Below are positions 8,567 to 17,231 of a stretch of DNA of 64,000 nucleotides, in pieces. The translations under genes and the position numbers were made by a program. Under the pieces are notes generated by a model. It saw nothing but the letters and a program-made list of their open reading frames with translations, searched no databases and was not told where the DNA came from. The stretch comes from Streptomyces omiyaensis (GTDB lineage: Bacteria > Actinomycetota > Actinomycetes > Streptomycetales > Streptomycetaceae), in NCBI RefSeq assembly GCF_014650895.1, contig NZ_BMVV01000021.1, positions 1-64,000 on the forward strand, written 5' to 3'. Every line of letters starts with the position of its first letter. Position 1 is the first letter of the stretch.

Positions 8567-9532
8567 TCAGAGGGTCCTTCCGGTCGCGCGCAGGCTCCGC
8601 AGGAGGGTGGCGCGCGGCGTGTCCATGGTGGCGAGGGTCTCTTCGAGGACGTCCTGCGGCATGCGGCGCAGGGCGTCGGCGACGTCGGCGCGGAGCCGCT
8701 CGGCGACCTCGGGCTCGTACTTCCCGGCCTTGTTCACGTGGAAGGCGATCATGGCGCAGTAGGTGCGGACGGCCTTGGGCAGGAAGCGGTCGGCGTCGCG
8801 GTCCCGGGAGACCTCCTCCAGGAGCAGGTCGTAGGAGGGGATGAAGTCGAGCTGGCGGTTGTCGCTGATCTGGGTCAGCGAGGTGGTGACGCCGCGCCGG
8901 TAGAAGACGCCGTGCAGGGAGAGCGCGGCGTAGCTGGCGGCCCTGAGGTGGAGGCGCCAGACCCAGAGCCGGTCCTCGGCGGTGCGGAGCTTCGTCTCGA
9001 AGCGGGAGGCGCCGTTCGCGAAGAGCCGGGCGCTGTAGATCCCGAAGGGGACGAAGGGGTAGTCGACCATCGTGACCATGCTGGCCGGGGCGATGCCGTC
9101 GCGGGGGTCCATGACGGCGTCGCGGACCTTGGCGGGGGCGTACTTGACGTGCCGCTTGCGGCCCTCGGCGAGGACGTGGTCGGTGCGGGCGAAGTCGCAG
9201 CCGAGGCGTTCGATGCCGTCGACGGCGGCGCGGAGGTGGCCGGGGGCGTACCAGTCGTCGCCGTCGAGGAAGGTGAGGTGGTCGCCGGTGGCGGCGTCGA
9301 TGCCGGTGTTGCGGGCCTGGGCGACGCCGAGGTTGGTCTCGTGGCGGATGACCCGGGCGTTCGGGAGGCGGTCCTTCCAGCGGTCGAGGACGTCCGGGGT
9401 CTCGTCGGTGGAACAGTCGTCGATCAGCAGGAACTCGAATTCCGGGTCCGCGTTGTTCGCGAGGCTGCGCACGGTGTCGGGGGCGTAGGGCCCGACGTTG
9501 TGGAAGGGGACGACGACGGAGAGTTTGGGCAC
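8567..9532 (-). CDS. Family 2 glycosyltransferase
   Basis: A 321-residue GT-A fold glycosyltransferase. The N-terminus PKLSVVVPFHNVGPY, the LIDDCSTDET segment and the metal-binding FLDGDDW motif (around residue 90) are classic for GT2. The acceptor and sugar are unknown. I chose the GTG at 9532 because GGGGA lies upstream and homologues begin at PKLSV; an ATG at 9568 is in frame. The gene follows the YfhO-like gene by 64 bp and is directly followed by the polysialyltransferase-like gene, forming a three-gene minus-strand unit for a cell-surface glycan or lipid-linked sugar. Confidence 0.85.
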   Translation of the reverse strand: MPKLSVVVPFHNVGPYAPDTVRSLANNADPEFEFLLIDDCSTDETPDVLDRWKDRLPNARVIRHETNLGVAQARNTGIDAATGDHLTFLDGDDWYAPGHLRAAVDGIERLGCDFARTDHVLAEGRKRHVKYAPAKVRDAVMDPRDGIAPASMVTMVDYPFVPFGIYSARLFANGASRFETKLRTAEDRLWVWRLHLRAASYAALSLHGVFYRRGVTTSLTQISDNRQLDFIPSYDLLLEEVSRDRDADRFLPKAVRTYCAMIAFHVNKAGKYEPEVAERLRADVADALRRMPQDVLEETLATMDTPRATLLRSLRATGRTL

Positions 9533-9596
9533 GCGGAGAATCCCCACACTGGATCGGGAGGCGGACACGGATGGAATCGGAGGTGTCTTCCGGCTG

Positions 9597-12272
9597 TCAG
9601 GCGCCGGTACGGCGGGGAGCGTAATCGGCGTCCCGGCCGCCCGAACGAGCCTCGTGTGGACGGTCGGTGAACTCTTGCCGTCCCTCGTGCGAACCGTCCG
9701 CCGGCCGCCGCGCGCGGCGCCGGGCGAGGAGGGCGGTGGCGAGCAGCGCGAGCAGCGCGGTGGCTCCGGCGGCGGCGCCGAGCCGGGCGCCGGGGGGACG
9801 GAAGGAGCAGCTGACGCGGGTGGCGCGGCCGTCGAGGGGGACGGCGATCAGGCCACGGTGGGAGCGGGCGGAGACGGGGGCGGCGTCGCCCGCGGCGCAC
9901 CGCCAGCCGGTGGCGCGGGGGACGGCGACGACCGCGACGCCGGTGCTGCCGGGCGGCAGTTCGGCGGCGATGCCGTGGCCGGTGGTGGTGACGCGGGTGG
10001 CGCCGGTGGCGGTGAGCCGGGCGACGGCGGCGGCGAGCCGGTCGCGGTCGAGGCAGCCCACGGGCCGGCGCGGCAGGACGGGCTTGCGCGCGGCGGCCAG
10101 CTCGACGCGGACCGCCCCGTCGGCCGGGACGGGGCCGAGGGCCCGCATCGCGGCGCGGGTGGCGGGCGGGCGGCCGTCGAAGGCGGCCGGGGCGGCGGCC
10201 GCGAGGGCGGCGGTGCCCCGGTACTCCGGTGCCCAGAACCAGACTTCGGTGCCGGCCGGGCAGCGGGCGGTGAGGGTGGTGCCGGTGCGGCGGACGGGGG
10301 GCAGCGTGTAGACGGCGGAACCGAGGAGGAGTTCCTGGTTGCGGAAGGCTGACTCCGCCGGGTCGACGGTCGCGTCCCGGGCGGGACGGACGGTGACGAG
10401 CGGCGGTACGGGGGTGCGGGCGGTGGTCGCGGTGCCGCGGGGCGCGGCGTCCTGGCGCACCGGTTCGGTGGCCTCGGAGCGGATCCGGGCGCCGATCGAG
10501 AAGATCGCGTCGGTGACGGGGTTGTCGAGGGTCTCGGGGTGCCGTCCCTTGGCGTAGTGGCCGAAGCCGAGGGAGTCGAGGGTGCGGGAGGTGTTCTCGG
10601 TGGTGAGGCTGGAGTAGGCGTCGGCGCCCTCGCCGCCGAGCAGCAGCGGTTCGTTGCCGCCGGGCAGCGGGCCGGGGTCGGTGCGGTACGCGGGCCAGCC
10701 GTCGGCGCGGGCCACCTCGTCGCCCACGGCCCGCTGCCAGGGCCCGATCCGGGGCGCCCAGGCGACGTCGGCCCGCTGCTGCCGTTCGATCCGCATCCCG
10801 CTGACGGCCGCCTCGCCCGCCTGGGCGGTGAGGAGGAGGACCGCTCCGGCGACGGCGAGCAGCCGGGGGGCGGCGGGGCGGGCGGCGCGGAGCGCGAGGA
10901 GGGCGGCGCCGGCGGCGAGCAGGAGGGCGGCACCGGCGGCGGGGTAGGTCCAGGCGTCGATGTCGGTGCTGTCCCGGGCGGCGAGGGCGAGGGCGCCGAG
11001 GAGGGCGGTGGCGCCGAGGAGCGCGGCCGGGCGGGGCGCTGCGGGGGCGGCGGCGAGCCAGGCGGCGACGAGGAGCAGGCCGCACAGCACGAAGGTCTGG
11101 CGGTAGGGGTTGCCGTTGGGCGAGGCGCCCGCGTGCCAGAGGAGGTGGGTGGGTCCCCACTGGAGGGAGAGCGTCACCAGGACGAGCAGCGCGGTCCAGC
11201 CGGCCCGGACGCGCGGGGCGAGGGCCCGCTGGAAGGGCAGGGTGAGGGCGAGGAGGAGCGCGGGCGTGCCGATGAAGAGCGCCGGGGTCGCCACGTTGGC
11301 GGTGGCGGGCAGGAGGCGGCCGAACAGTTCGGCCCAGCCGGCGGGCGCGAAGACGGTCTCGGGGGTGGGGTCGGCGTACTTCGTCGCGCTGAAGACGACG
11401 AGGACGAGCGGGGCGGCGAGTCCGATGCCGAGGGCGACGGTCCGGGCGGCGCGGAGCAGGGCGGCGAGCCGCCGCCGGGCGCCGGTCGTGTCGTCGGTGA
11501 GGAGCCGGACGGCGAGGAAGAGCGCCGCGCCGAGGGTGGCCATGTAGGCGGTGTAGAAGTTGGCGGTCCAGGAGACGGCGACGACGAGCGGGCCGAGCAC
11601 CGGCCGCCGGCCGGCCCGGGCCCACTCCGCCACCAGGCAGAGCAGCGGGAAGGCGATCAGCCCGTCCAGCCACATGGGGACGGAGGCGCCGTGGTTGAAG
11701 GTCCAGCCGGAGAGCGCGTACGCCGCGCCGAGGAGCGCGGCGATCGGCCAGGGGCCGGTGCGTCCCGCCGGGCGGAGCCGGATGAGGAGCGCGGCCATCG
11801 CCGCGCCGGCGGCGGCGGTCTTGAGCGCGGTGATGGCGTACAGCGCGAGTTCCGGCCGGTCGGCCGGGAAGAGGACGACGAGGAGCGAGAAGGGGCTGCT
11901 CAGGTAGGTGCCGATGTCGCCGAGGAAGCCCGCGCCGAAGCCGGAGTTCCAGTTGAGGAAGGCGTCGCCGTGGGTGTCGCCGAGCAGGAACGCGCGCCAG
12001 TAGGCGTGGTACGGCAGGTACTGCTGCCCCAGGTCGACGACGTTCCGGGTGTACGGCCCGAGGGGGTGGCTGCGGGCGAGCGCGGTGGCCAGGACGAAGA
12101 CGGCGGCGGTGAGCAGTCCGGCGCCGGCGGGGGCGAGCAGCAGCGGGTCCCGGGCGCGGCGGGGGCCGCCCCGTGCCCCCTCCCGGTCGGGAGTGGGCAC
12201 GGGTGTGGCGGCGGGGGGCACGGGTCCTCCAGGGAGCGCGGGGCTCGCGTCGGTCACCCGCGGCGAACGCAC
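9597..12272 (-). CDS. YfhO-family polytopic membrane protein
   Basis: An 891-residue membrane protein with an initial TM helix, then a long hydrophobic region of about a dozen helices, a large non-membrane domain (about residues 450-830), and a final TM helix followed by a basic tail (ARRRARRPADGSH). Early motifs such as DLGQQYLPYHAYWR and the NWNSGFGAGFLGD stretch are typical of the YfhO family, GT-C-like proteins implicated in glycosylating lipoteichoic acid or other surface polymers in Firmicutes. It probably uses a lipid-linked sugar on the outer membrane face. The start is uncertain: GTGs at 12272, 12257 and 12221 are in frame, and the last has GGAGGA close by. Confidence 0.8.
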   Translation of the reverse strand: MRSPRVTDASPALPGGPVPPAATPVPTPDREGARGGPRRARDPLLLAPAGAGLLTAAVFVLATALARSHPLGPYTRNVVDLGQQYLPYHAYWRAFLLGDTHGDAFLNWNSGFGAGFLGDIGTYLSSPFSLLVVLFPADRPELALYAITALKTAAAGAAMAALLIRLRPAGRTGPWPIAALLGAAYALSGWTFNHGASVPMWLDGLIAFPLLCLVAEWARAGRRPVLGPLVVAVSWTANFYTAYMATLGAALFLAVRLLTDDTTGARRRLAALLRAARTVALGIGLAAPLVLVVFSATKYADPTPETVFAPAGWAELFGRLLPATANVATPALFIGTPALLLALTLPFQRALAPRVRAGWTALLVLVTLSLQWGPTHLLWHAGASPNGNPYRQTFVLCGLLLVAAWLAAAPAAPRPAALLGATALLGALALAARDSTDIDAWTYPAAGAALLLAAGAALLALRAARPAAPRLLAVAGAVLLLTAQAGEAAVSGMRIERQQRADVAWAPRIGPWQRAVGDEVARADGWPAYRTDPGPLPGGNEPLLLGGEGADAYSSLTTENTSRTLDSLGFGHYAKGRHPETLDNPVTDAIFSIGARIRSEATEPVRQDAAPRGTATTARTPVPPLVTVRPARDATVDPAESAFRNQELLLGSAVYTLPPVRRTGTTLTARCPAGTEVWFWAPEYRGTAALAAAAPAAFDGRPPATRAAMRALGPVPADGAVRVELAAARKPVLPRRPVGCLDRDRLAAAVARLTATGATRVTTTGHGIAAELPPGSTGVAVVAVPRATGWRCAAGDAAPVSARSHRGLIAVPLDGRATRVSCSFRPPGARLGAAAGATALLALLATALLARRRARRPADGSHEGRQEFTDRPHEARSGGRDADYAPRRTGA

Positions 12273-12342
12273 GGCGGGACGAACCCATTACTCCTGGTTC
12301 GGGCGACCCGAAGTGGATCACCCGGCGTTCTTCCGGCGGCTC

Positions 12343-12358
12343 CCGGGTGAACACCCGG
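12343..12358 (-). terminator. Short hairpin downstream of the first FG-GAP gene
   Basis: CCGGGTG-AA-CACCCGG forms a perfect 7-bp stem, 27 bp beyond the stop of the FG-GAP gene and before the YfhO-like gene. It may be a weak terminator; read-through is possible. Confidence 0.4.
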
Positions 12359-12384
12359 TGTCGGTCCCCGCCGCCGGGGGCCGG

Positions 12385-14655
12385 TCAGGAGACGTGGTTG
12401 AAGGCGATGTCCCCGTTCAGCACGTCGCTGGTGACGCGGGTGGCGAAGGGCTTGCGGTAGTCGCCGGTGCCCGCGTAGAAGTAGGCCGTCTTGTTCGGGC
12501 CGTACGCGAACAGGTCCGGACGCCCGTCGTGGTTGCCGTCGCCGATGCCGATGGTGTCGGTGTACGCGCCCCAGCCGCCCCCGATCTGCCTGCGGGCGGT
12601 GAAGGTGCCGTCGCCCTTGCCGAGGTACAGCCACAGCACGCCGTCCTTGTCGCGGGCGATCAGGTCGCCCGCCCCGGCGCCGCCGATGTTGCCGGTGGCG
12701 GTGATCTGGTTGTAGACGCCCCAGCCGCCGGTGCCGATCTTCTTGCGGGTGGCGAACGGGGCCGCCACCTTCCCGGTGCCCTTGTAGAACCACAGGGCGC
12801 CCGCCTTGTCGACGGCCACCAGGTCCGGACGGCCGTCGCCGTCCAGGTCGCCGCCGCCGGTGAGCTGGGTGTAGGTGTTCCAGCCGCCGCCGACCTGCTT
12901 CCGGGGCGCGATCGTCGCCCCGTAGCCGTTGCCGGTCACGTCGTACAGCCACAGGACGCCGTTCCTGTCCCGGGCCACGAAGTCGGCTGGACCGCCGCCG
13001 ACGCCGCCGATGGTCTCGATCCGGTCGTAGGTCTGCCAGCCGGGGCCGACCTTGACGGGCGAGTAGTTCCGGACGAGGGTCTTCTTGGCCTCGTCGTACC
13101 GGCTGTCGAGCTGCCACAGCACGCCCGCGGTGTCCCGGGCCAGCAGGTCGGGGGCGCCGTCCCAGTCGAGGTCGTGCGGGGAGGAGACGCTCTTGGCGGC
13201 CGTGAAGCTGCCGGAGACCTCCAGGTCCGGGCCGACGCCGTTCTGCGGGCGGGCCGTGAACGACCAGTCGTAGGTCCCGGCGACGGCGTCCCGGCCCATC
13301 TGGGACTCGGCCGCGATCTGCGACCACTTGATGCCGAAGAAGCCGCCGCCGTAGTAGTACGGGCTGCCGGCGGACTCGCTGTAGAGGTGCAGCGTCTTGG
13401 AGAACGCCTTGCCGGTCGCCCGGTGCGTGATCCTCAGGTCGACGTCCGCGTTCTCCCGCGACAGCCTCCACTTGAGCGGGACCGGGGAGCTCATGTCGAA
13501 GGGCTGCGGGATCTGCGCGCCGAGGTGGCGCAGGGCCACCGGCCTCCCGGTGACGGCGACCGCCTGGGCGGCGGGCCTGCCGTCCGCGCCGAAGGAGATC
13601 CGGTAGAGCCCTTCACCGTGCTCGACGGTGCCGCCGCTCACGTACGCCGTGTCGCCGGGGCCGGGCATGACGTACCCGTCGGTGTAGTCGAGGAGCCTGA
13701 CCGTCTGACCCGAGGTCAGGGACTTGGCGGTGAAGGGCACGTACGTCGGCTTGTTGCCCGTGCCGTCGCCCTCCAGGCTCGTCCAGGTCCCGTACAGCTG
13801 CCACGAGTCGAGCAGACCGACGATCATGCTCTGCTCATCGCCGAGGCGGAAGTCGGTCACGGTCTCCGCGCCGGTGGCGCGGTCCTTGGAGTGGACCTTG
13901 CCCTGGTCCGCCCAGACCAGGTGCGTGGCCGAGAAAGCGCCCTGGTCGGCGCGGGAGGCGGGCCGGTGGACGGAGGTCGCCTTCGCGGTGGCGAGGTCCA
14001 CCACGGCGAGCTCGCTCTTCCAGGCCGTCCCGTCCTGCAGGGAGTACGTGAGCAGGACCGAGCCGTCGCGGGCCGGAGTGGAGGAGAGGTACGCGGTGGC
14101 GCCGGCCGGGAGGCCCTGGACCGGCCGCTGGGTGAGGGTGCCGCCGGCGCTGGTGACCAGGTGCAGCTCCACGGAGCCGTCGGCCTTCGTCACCTTCGCC
14201 AGGATCGTGTCCTGGGACACGACCTGCACGTAGGTGGCGTTCAGCGGACGGAGGTCCATCGTGACGGTGCCGCCGCCGGGGGCCATGTCCCGGAGCTGCA
14301 GCACCAGGGAACGCTCGGGGGACCTCCCCTTCCCGGTCATGATCACGTCGGTGCCGGTGGAGTCGACCGCCGACGCGTCGAGCGTGGTGACCGCGCCGTC
14401 CGCGAACCGGGTCCACTGGTACCGGTACTGGTCGTCCACCCGGGCGTGGGTCAGGAAGCCGGTCTTTCCGGCACCGACGAGGTTGCTGGACTCCGGGTAG
14501 GTGACGGGCGCGGCCTGCGTGCCCGTCTCGGCCGACACCGCGGCGGGCAGGGAGGCGGCACCGGCCGGGGCGGTCAGGACGCCCGCGCCGAGCGTGACGG
14601 CGAGGACCGTGGTGATCGCGGCGGACACGCCCCGGCGGGGCGCTGATCCGGACAT
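12385..14655 (-). CDS. Secreted FG-GAP/VCBS repeat protein, copy 1
   Basis: A 756-residue secreted protein. It has a Sec signal peptide (residues 1 to about 36, with an APAGAA cleavage region), a long beta-rich N-terminal region that probably forms a propeller-like fold, and at least five C-terminal FG-GAP-type units with D-x-D/N-G-x-x-D calcium-like loops (for example DLDGDGRPDLVA, DGNHDGRPDLFA). These folds usually mediate binding at the cell surface; no catalytic motif is seen. It starts at ATG 14655 behind GGGAGGA. A paralogue lies immediately upstream in transcription, and the two are nearly identical over parts of the C-terminal half and over the signal peptide. A 53-bp upstream block is also shared. 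Confidence 0.85.
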   Translation of the reverse strand: MSGSAPRRGVSAAITTVLAVTLGAGVLTAPAGAASLPAAVSAETGTQAAPVTYPESSNLVGAGKTGFLTHARVDDQYRYQWTRFADGAVTTLDASAVDSTGTDVIMTGKGRSPERSLVLQLRDMAPGGGTVTMDLRPLNATYVQVVSQDTILAKVTKADGSVELHLVTSAGGTLTQRPVQGLPAGATAYLSSTPARDGSVLLTYSLQDGTAWKSELAVVDLATAKATSVHRPASRADQGAFSATHLVWADQGKVHSKDRATGAETVTDFRLGDEQSMIVGLLDSWQLYGTWTSLEGDGTGNKPTYVPFTAKSLTSGQTVRLLDYTDGYVMPGPGDTAYVSGGTVEHGEGLYRISFGADGRPAAQAVAVTGRPVALRHLGAQIPQPFDMSSPVPLKWRLSRENADVDLRITHRATGKAFSKTLHLYSESAGSPYYYGGGFFGIKWSQIAAESQMGRDAVAGTYDWSFTARPQNGVGPDLEVSGSFTAAKSVSSPHDLDWDGAPDLLARDTAGVLWQLDSRYDEAKKTLVRNYSPVKVGPGWQTYDRIETIGGVGGGPADFVARDRNGVLWLYDVTGNGYGATIAPRKQVGGGWNTYTQLTGGGDLDGDGRPDLVAVDKAGALWFYKGTGKVAAPFATRKKIGTGGWGVYNQITATGNIGGAGAGDLIARDKDGVLWLYLGKGDGTFTARRQIGGGWGAYTDTIGIGDGNHDGRPDLFAYGPNKTAYFYAGTGDYRKPFATRVTSDVLNGDIAFNHVS
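12554..12690. repeat. Direct repeat, copy 1 (FG-GAP region)
   Basis: This segment is essentially identical to 15010-15146, an offset of 2,456 bp. It covers the last two FG-GAP units of the tandem genes, and identity drops on both sides. This fits recent duplication or gene conversion. Confidence 0.85.
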
Positions 14656-14700
14656 CAAATTTTCCTCCCGATAAGTCAGGTAGAGGCGCATTCGTGCAGG

Positions 14701-14753
14701 CGCCGCTCACTGGGACTCCCGTCCCGGGCGGAAGGTTGTACGGGTGTGCGAAG
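14701..14753 (-). promoter_or_regulatory. Conserved leader/promoter block of FG-GAP copy 1
   Basis: This 53-bp block matches 17178-17230 at 47 of 53 positions without gaps. In both cases it ends exactly 45 bp before the start codon. The distal 24 bp are identical. The variable part still keeps a palindromic CCGTCC-type centre, which could be an operator. The function is inferred from conservation only. Confidence 0.5.
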
Positions 14754-14773
14754 TCCGGGGCTCCCGGTGTCCT

Positions 14774-14815
14774 CCCGCCGCGCCGGCCCTCCGTCGGGAG
14801 GGCCGGCGCGGCGGG
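14774..14815 (-). terminator. Terminator of FG-GAP copy 2
   Basis: A perfect 19-bp stem (14774-14792 with 14797-14815) and a GTCG loop lie 25 bp past the stop of the second FG-GAP gene. This separates the transcription of the two paralogues. Confidence 0.85.
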
Positions 14816-14840
14816 GCTTCCCCGGTCGTGGGAGGGGAGG

Positions 14841-17132
14841 TCAGGACACCTGGTTGAACGCGGGCTGTCCGGCCAGGACGGGGCTGGCGACACGGGTGGC
14901 GAAGGGCCTGTGGAGGTCGCCGGTGCCGGCGTAGAAGTACGCCGTCTTGTTCGGACCGTAGGCGAACAGGTCCGGACGCCCGTCGCGGTTGCCGTCACCG
15001 ATGCCGACGGTGTCGGTGTACGCGCCCCAGCCGCCCCCGATCTGCCTGCGGGCGGTGAAGGTGCCGTCGCCCTTGCCGAGGTACAGCCACAGCACGCCGT
15101 CCTTGTCGCGGGCGATCAGGTCGCCCGCCCCGGCGCCGCCGATGTCACTGGTGGCGGTGATCTGGTTGTAGACGCCCCAGCCGCCGGTGCCGATCTTCTT
15201 CCGCGCGGCGAAGGGGGCCGCCACGTTCCCGGTGTTCTTGTAGAACCACAGGGCGCCCGCCTTGTCGACGGCCACCAGGTCCGGACGGCCGTCGCCGTCG
15301 AGGTCGCCGCCGCCGGTGAGCTGGGTGTAGGTGTTCCAGCCGCCGCCGACCTGCTTGCGGGCCGAGATCCTCGTCTTGTAGGTGCGGGTGACGTCGTACA
15401 GCCACAGCACGCCGCTCCGGTCCCGGGCCACGAAGTCCGTCGGGCCGCCACCGATGCCGCCGATGGTCTCGATCCGGTCGTAGATCTGCCAGCTGGGGCC
15501 GATCTTGGTGGGCGAGTAGTCCCGGACGAGGGTCTTCTTGGCGTCGTCGTACCCGGTGTGTACCCACCACAGCACGCCCGCGGCGTCACGGGCGAGCAGG
15601 TCGGGCTCGGCGTCCTGGTCGAGGTCGTGCTGGGTGGAGAGGTGCCGGCCCGCGGTGAAGGTGCCCGACGCCTTGGCGTCCGGTCCGACGCCGTTCTGCG
15701 GGCGGGCGGTGAACGACCAGTCGTACACCCCGGTCTCGGCGTCCTTGCCCATCGGGGACTCGGCCGCGATCTGGGACCAGGTGAGGCCGAAGGTGCTGTC
15801 GCCGAAGAGGTGGGGGCTGCCGGCGGACTCGGTGTAGAGGTTCAGCGTCTTCGAGAAGGACTTGCCGGTCGCCCGGTGGGTGATCCTCACGTCCACGTCG
15901 GCGTTGGACCGGGACAGCTCCCACTTCAGGGGGGCCGGGGACGTCAGGTCGAAGCGGTCCGGGAACCGCTGGCCGAGGTAGCGGATCTGGACCGGCTTCC
16001 CGGTGGAGGCGACCGGCTCGACGGCGGGCCTGCCGTCCGCGCCGAGCGAGATCCGGAAGAGCCCGTCGCCGTGCTCGACGGTGCCGCCGCGCACGAGCAT
16101 CGTGCCGTCGGGCCCGGTCCAGGCCGTGGCCACGTAGTCGAGCAGCTTGACCGTCTCACCGGTCGTCAACGACTTGGCCGTGTACGGGAGCACGGGATTC
16201 GTCTCGCCGAAGCCGTCTCCTTCGAGGTGCGCCGGATTGCCGTACGTCAGCCACGAGCCCATCAGCCCCGTGGCGAGGTACATCCCCTCGGCGCCCTGGG
16301 GATCGAAGGAGGACCGGACGCCGGTGGCGCGGTCCACGGTGACGATCTCCTTCTCGCTGCTCACCCAGGCGAGGTGCGTGGCGGAGATCGCGGAGTACTC
16401 GTGCTGGTCGTCGTAGCGGTTCACGAAGAACGGGCTGCCGTCGTGCGTGGAGACCACCTTGGCGGCGGCGAGGTCCACGACGGCGGCGCGGTACCGCGAG
16501 CCGGAGGTGCCCGTCAGGCCGAAGGTGACGAGCGCGGACCCGTCGCGCGCGGGGGCGGCGCTGATGCGATGGGCGTCGGCCGGGACGCCCTCGACCTTCC
16601 GCTGGGTGAGGGTGCCGCCGGTGCTCGTGACGAGGTGCAGCTCCACGGAGCCGTCGGCCTTCTTCACCTCCGCCAGGATCGTGTCCCTGGAGACGGCCTT
16701 CACGTAGGTGGCGTTCAGCGGGCGGAGGTCCATCGTGACGGTGCCGCCGCCGGGGGCCATGTCGCGCAGCTGCAGGACCAGGGAGGTGCGGGGGTACTGG
16801 CCCTTCCCGGTCATGATCACATCGGTGCCGGTGGAGTCGGCCGACACCGCGTCGATCGTGGTGACCGAGCCGTCCGCGTACCGGTTCCACTGGAACTGGT
16901 ACGTGCCGTTCACCGGGCCGCGGGTCAGGAAGCCGGTCTTCCCCGCGGCGGAGAACCAGAGTCCGTTCGCCGGGTACGCGAGGGGGGCGGCCTGGGCCCC
17001 CGCCTCGGCCACCGCCGCCCCGGTCAGCGGGGCGGCACCGGCCGGGGCGGTCAGGACGCCCGCGCCGAGCGTGACGGCGAGGACCGTGGTGATCGCGGCG
17101 GACACGCCCCGGCGGGGCGCTGATCCGGACAT
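14841..17132 (-). CDS. Secreted FG-GAP/VCBS repeat protein, copy 2
   Basis: A 763-residue paralogue of the preceding gene with the same plan: an identical signal peptide (MSGSAPRRGVSAAITT and onward), a beta-rich N-terminal region that is clearly diverged, the shared block RDMAPGGGTVTMDLRPLNAT, and five C-terminal FG-GAP-like units. The ATG at 17132 follows GGGAGGA. The middle region differs most between the copies, while the signal peptide and last units are almost the same, as expected if the ends are homogenised and the centre diversifies. Its own terminator (14774-14815) and leader block (17178-17230) indicate separate transcription units. Confidence 0.85.
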   Translation of the reverse strand: MSGSAPRRGVSAAITTVLAVTLGAGVLTAPAGAAPLTGAAVAEAGAQAAPLAYPANGLWFSAAGKTGFLTRGPVNGTYQFQWNRYADGSVTTIDAVSADSTGTDVIMTGKGQYPRTSLVLQLRDMAPGGGTVTMDLRPLNATYVKAVSRDTILAEVKKADGSVELHLVTSTGGTLTQRKVEGVPADAHRISAAPARDGSALVTFGLTGTSGSRYRAAVVDLAAAKVVSTHDGSPFFVNRYDDQHEYSAISATHLAWVSSEKEIVTVDRATGVRSSFDPQGAEGMYLATGLMGSWLTYGNPAHLEGDGFGETNPVLPYTAKSLTTGETVKLLDYVATAWTGPDGTMLVRGGTVEHGDGLFRISLGADGRPAVEPVASTGKPVQIRYLGQRFPDRFDLTSPAPLKWELSRSNADVDVRITHRATGKSFSKTLNLYTESAGSPHLFGDSTFGLTWSQIAAESPMGKDAETGVYDWSFTARPQNGVGPDAKASGTFTAGRHLSTQHDLDQDAEPDLLARDAAGVLWWVHTGYDDAKKTLVRDYSPTKIGPSWQIYDRIETIGGIGGGPTDFVARDRSGVLWLYDVTRTYKTRISARKQVGGGWNTYTQLTGGGDLDGDGRPDLVAVDKAGALWFYKNTGNVAAPFAARKKIGTGGWGVYNQITATSDIGGAGAGDLIARDKDGVLWLYLGKGDGTFTARRQIGGGWGAYTDTVGIGDGNRDGRPDLFAYGPNKTAYFYAGTGDLHRPFATRVASPVLAGQPAFNQVS
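15010..15146. repeat. Direct repeat, copy 2 (FG-GAP region)
   Basis: The partner of 12554-12690, almost base for base, inside the second FG-GAP gene. Confidence 0.85.
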
Positions 17133-17177
17133 GAAAGGTTCCTCCCGAGAAGCCGGTGCACGGCGCACGGATACCGG

Positions 17178-17230
17178 CGCCGCTCCCTGAGACTTCCGTC
17201 CGGACCGGAAGGTTGTACGGGTGTGCGAAG
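17178..17230 (-). promoter_or_regulatory. Conserved leader/promoter block of FG-GAP copy 2
   Basis: The partner of 14701-14753 (47 of 53 positions alike), also 45 bp before its start codon. It includes the near palindrome TTCCGTCCGGACCGGAA (17194-17210), a candidate operator. It abuts the stop codon of the thymidine kinase gene at 17232. Confidence 0.5.
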
Positions 17231-17231
17231 G

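Noticed and set aside
10539..12350. Long plus-strand open frame (about 600 codons) opposite the YfhO-like gene
   Set aside because: It is the antisense of a clearly coding membrane-protein frame. Its composition (runs of G, E, R, A) is the usual GC-rich mirror of codon bias, and no family motif was seen.
12049..17123. Plus-strand frames opposite the two FG-GAP genes
   Set aside because: The two frames resemble each other only because the real genes on the other strand are paralogues.
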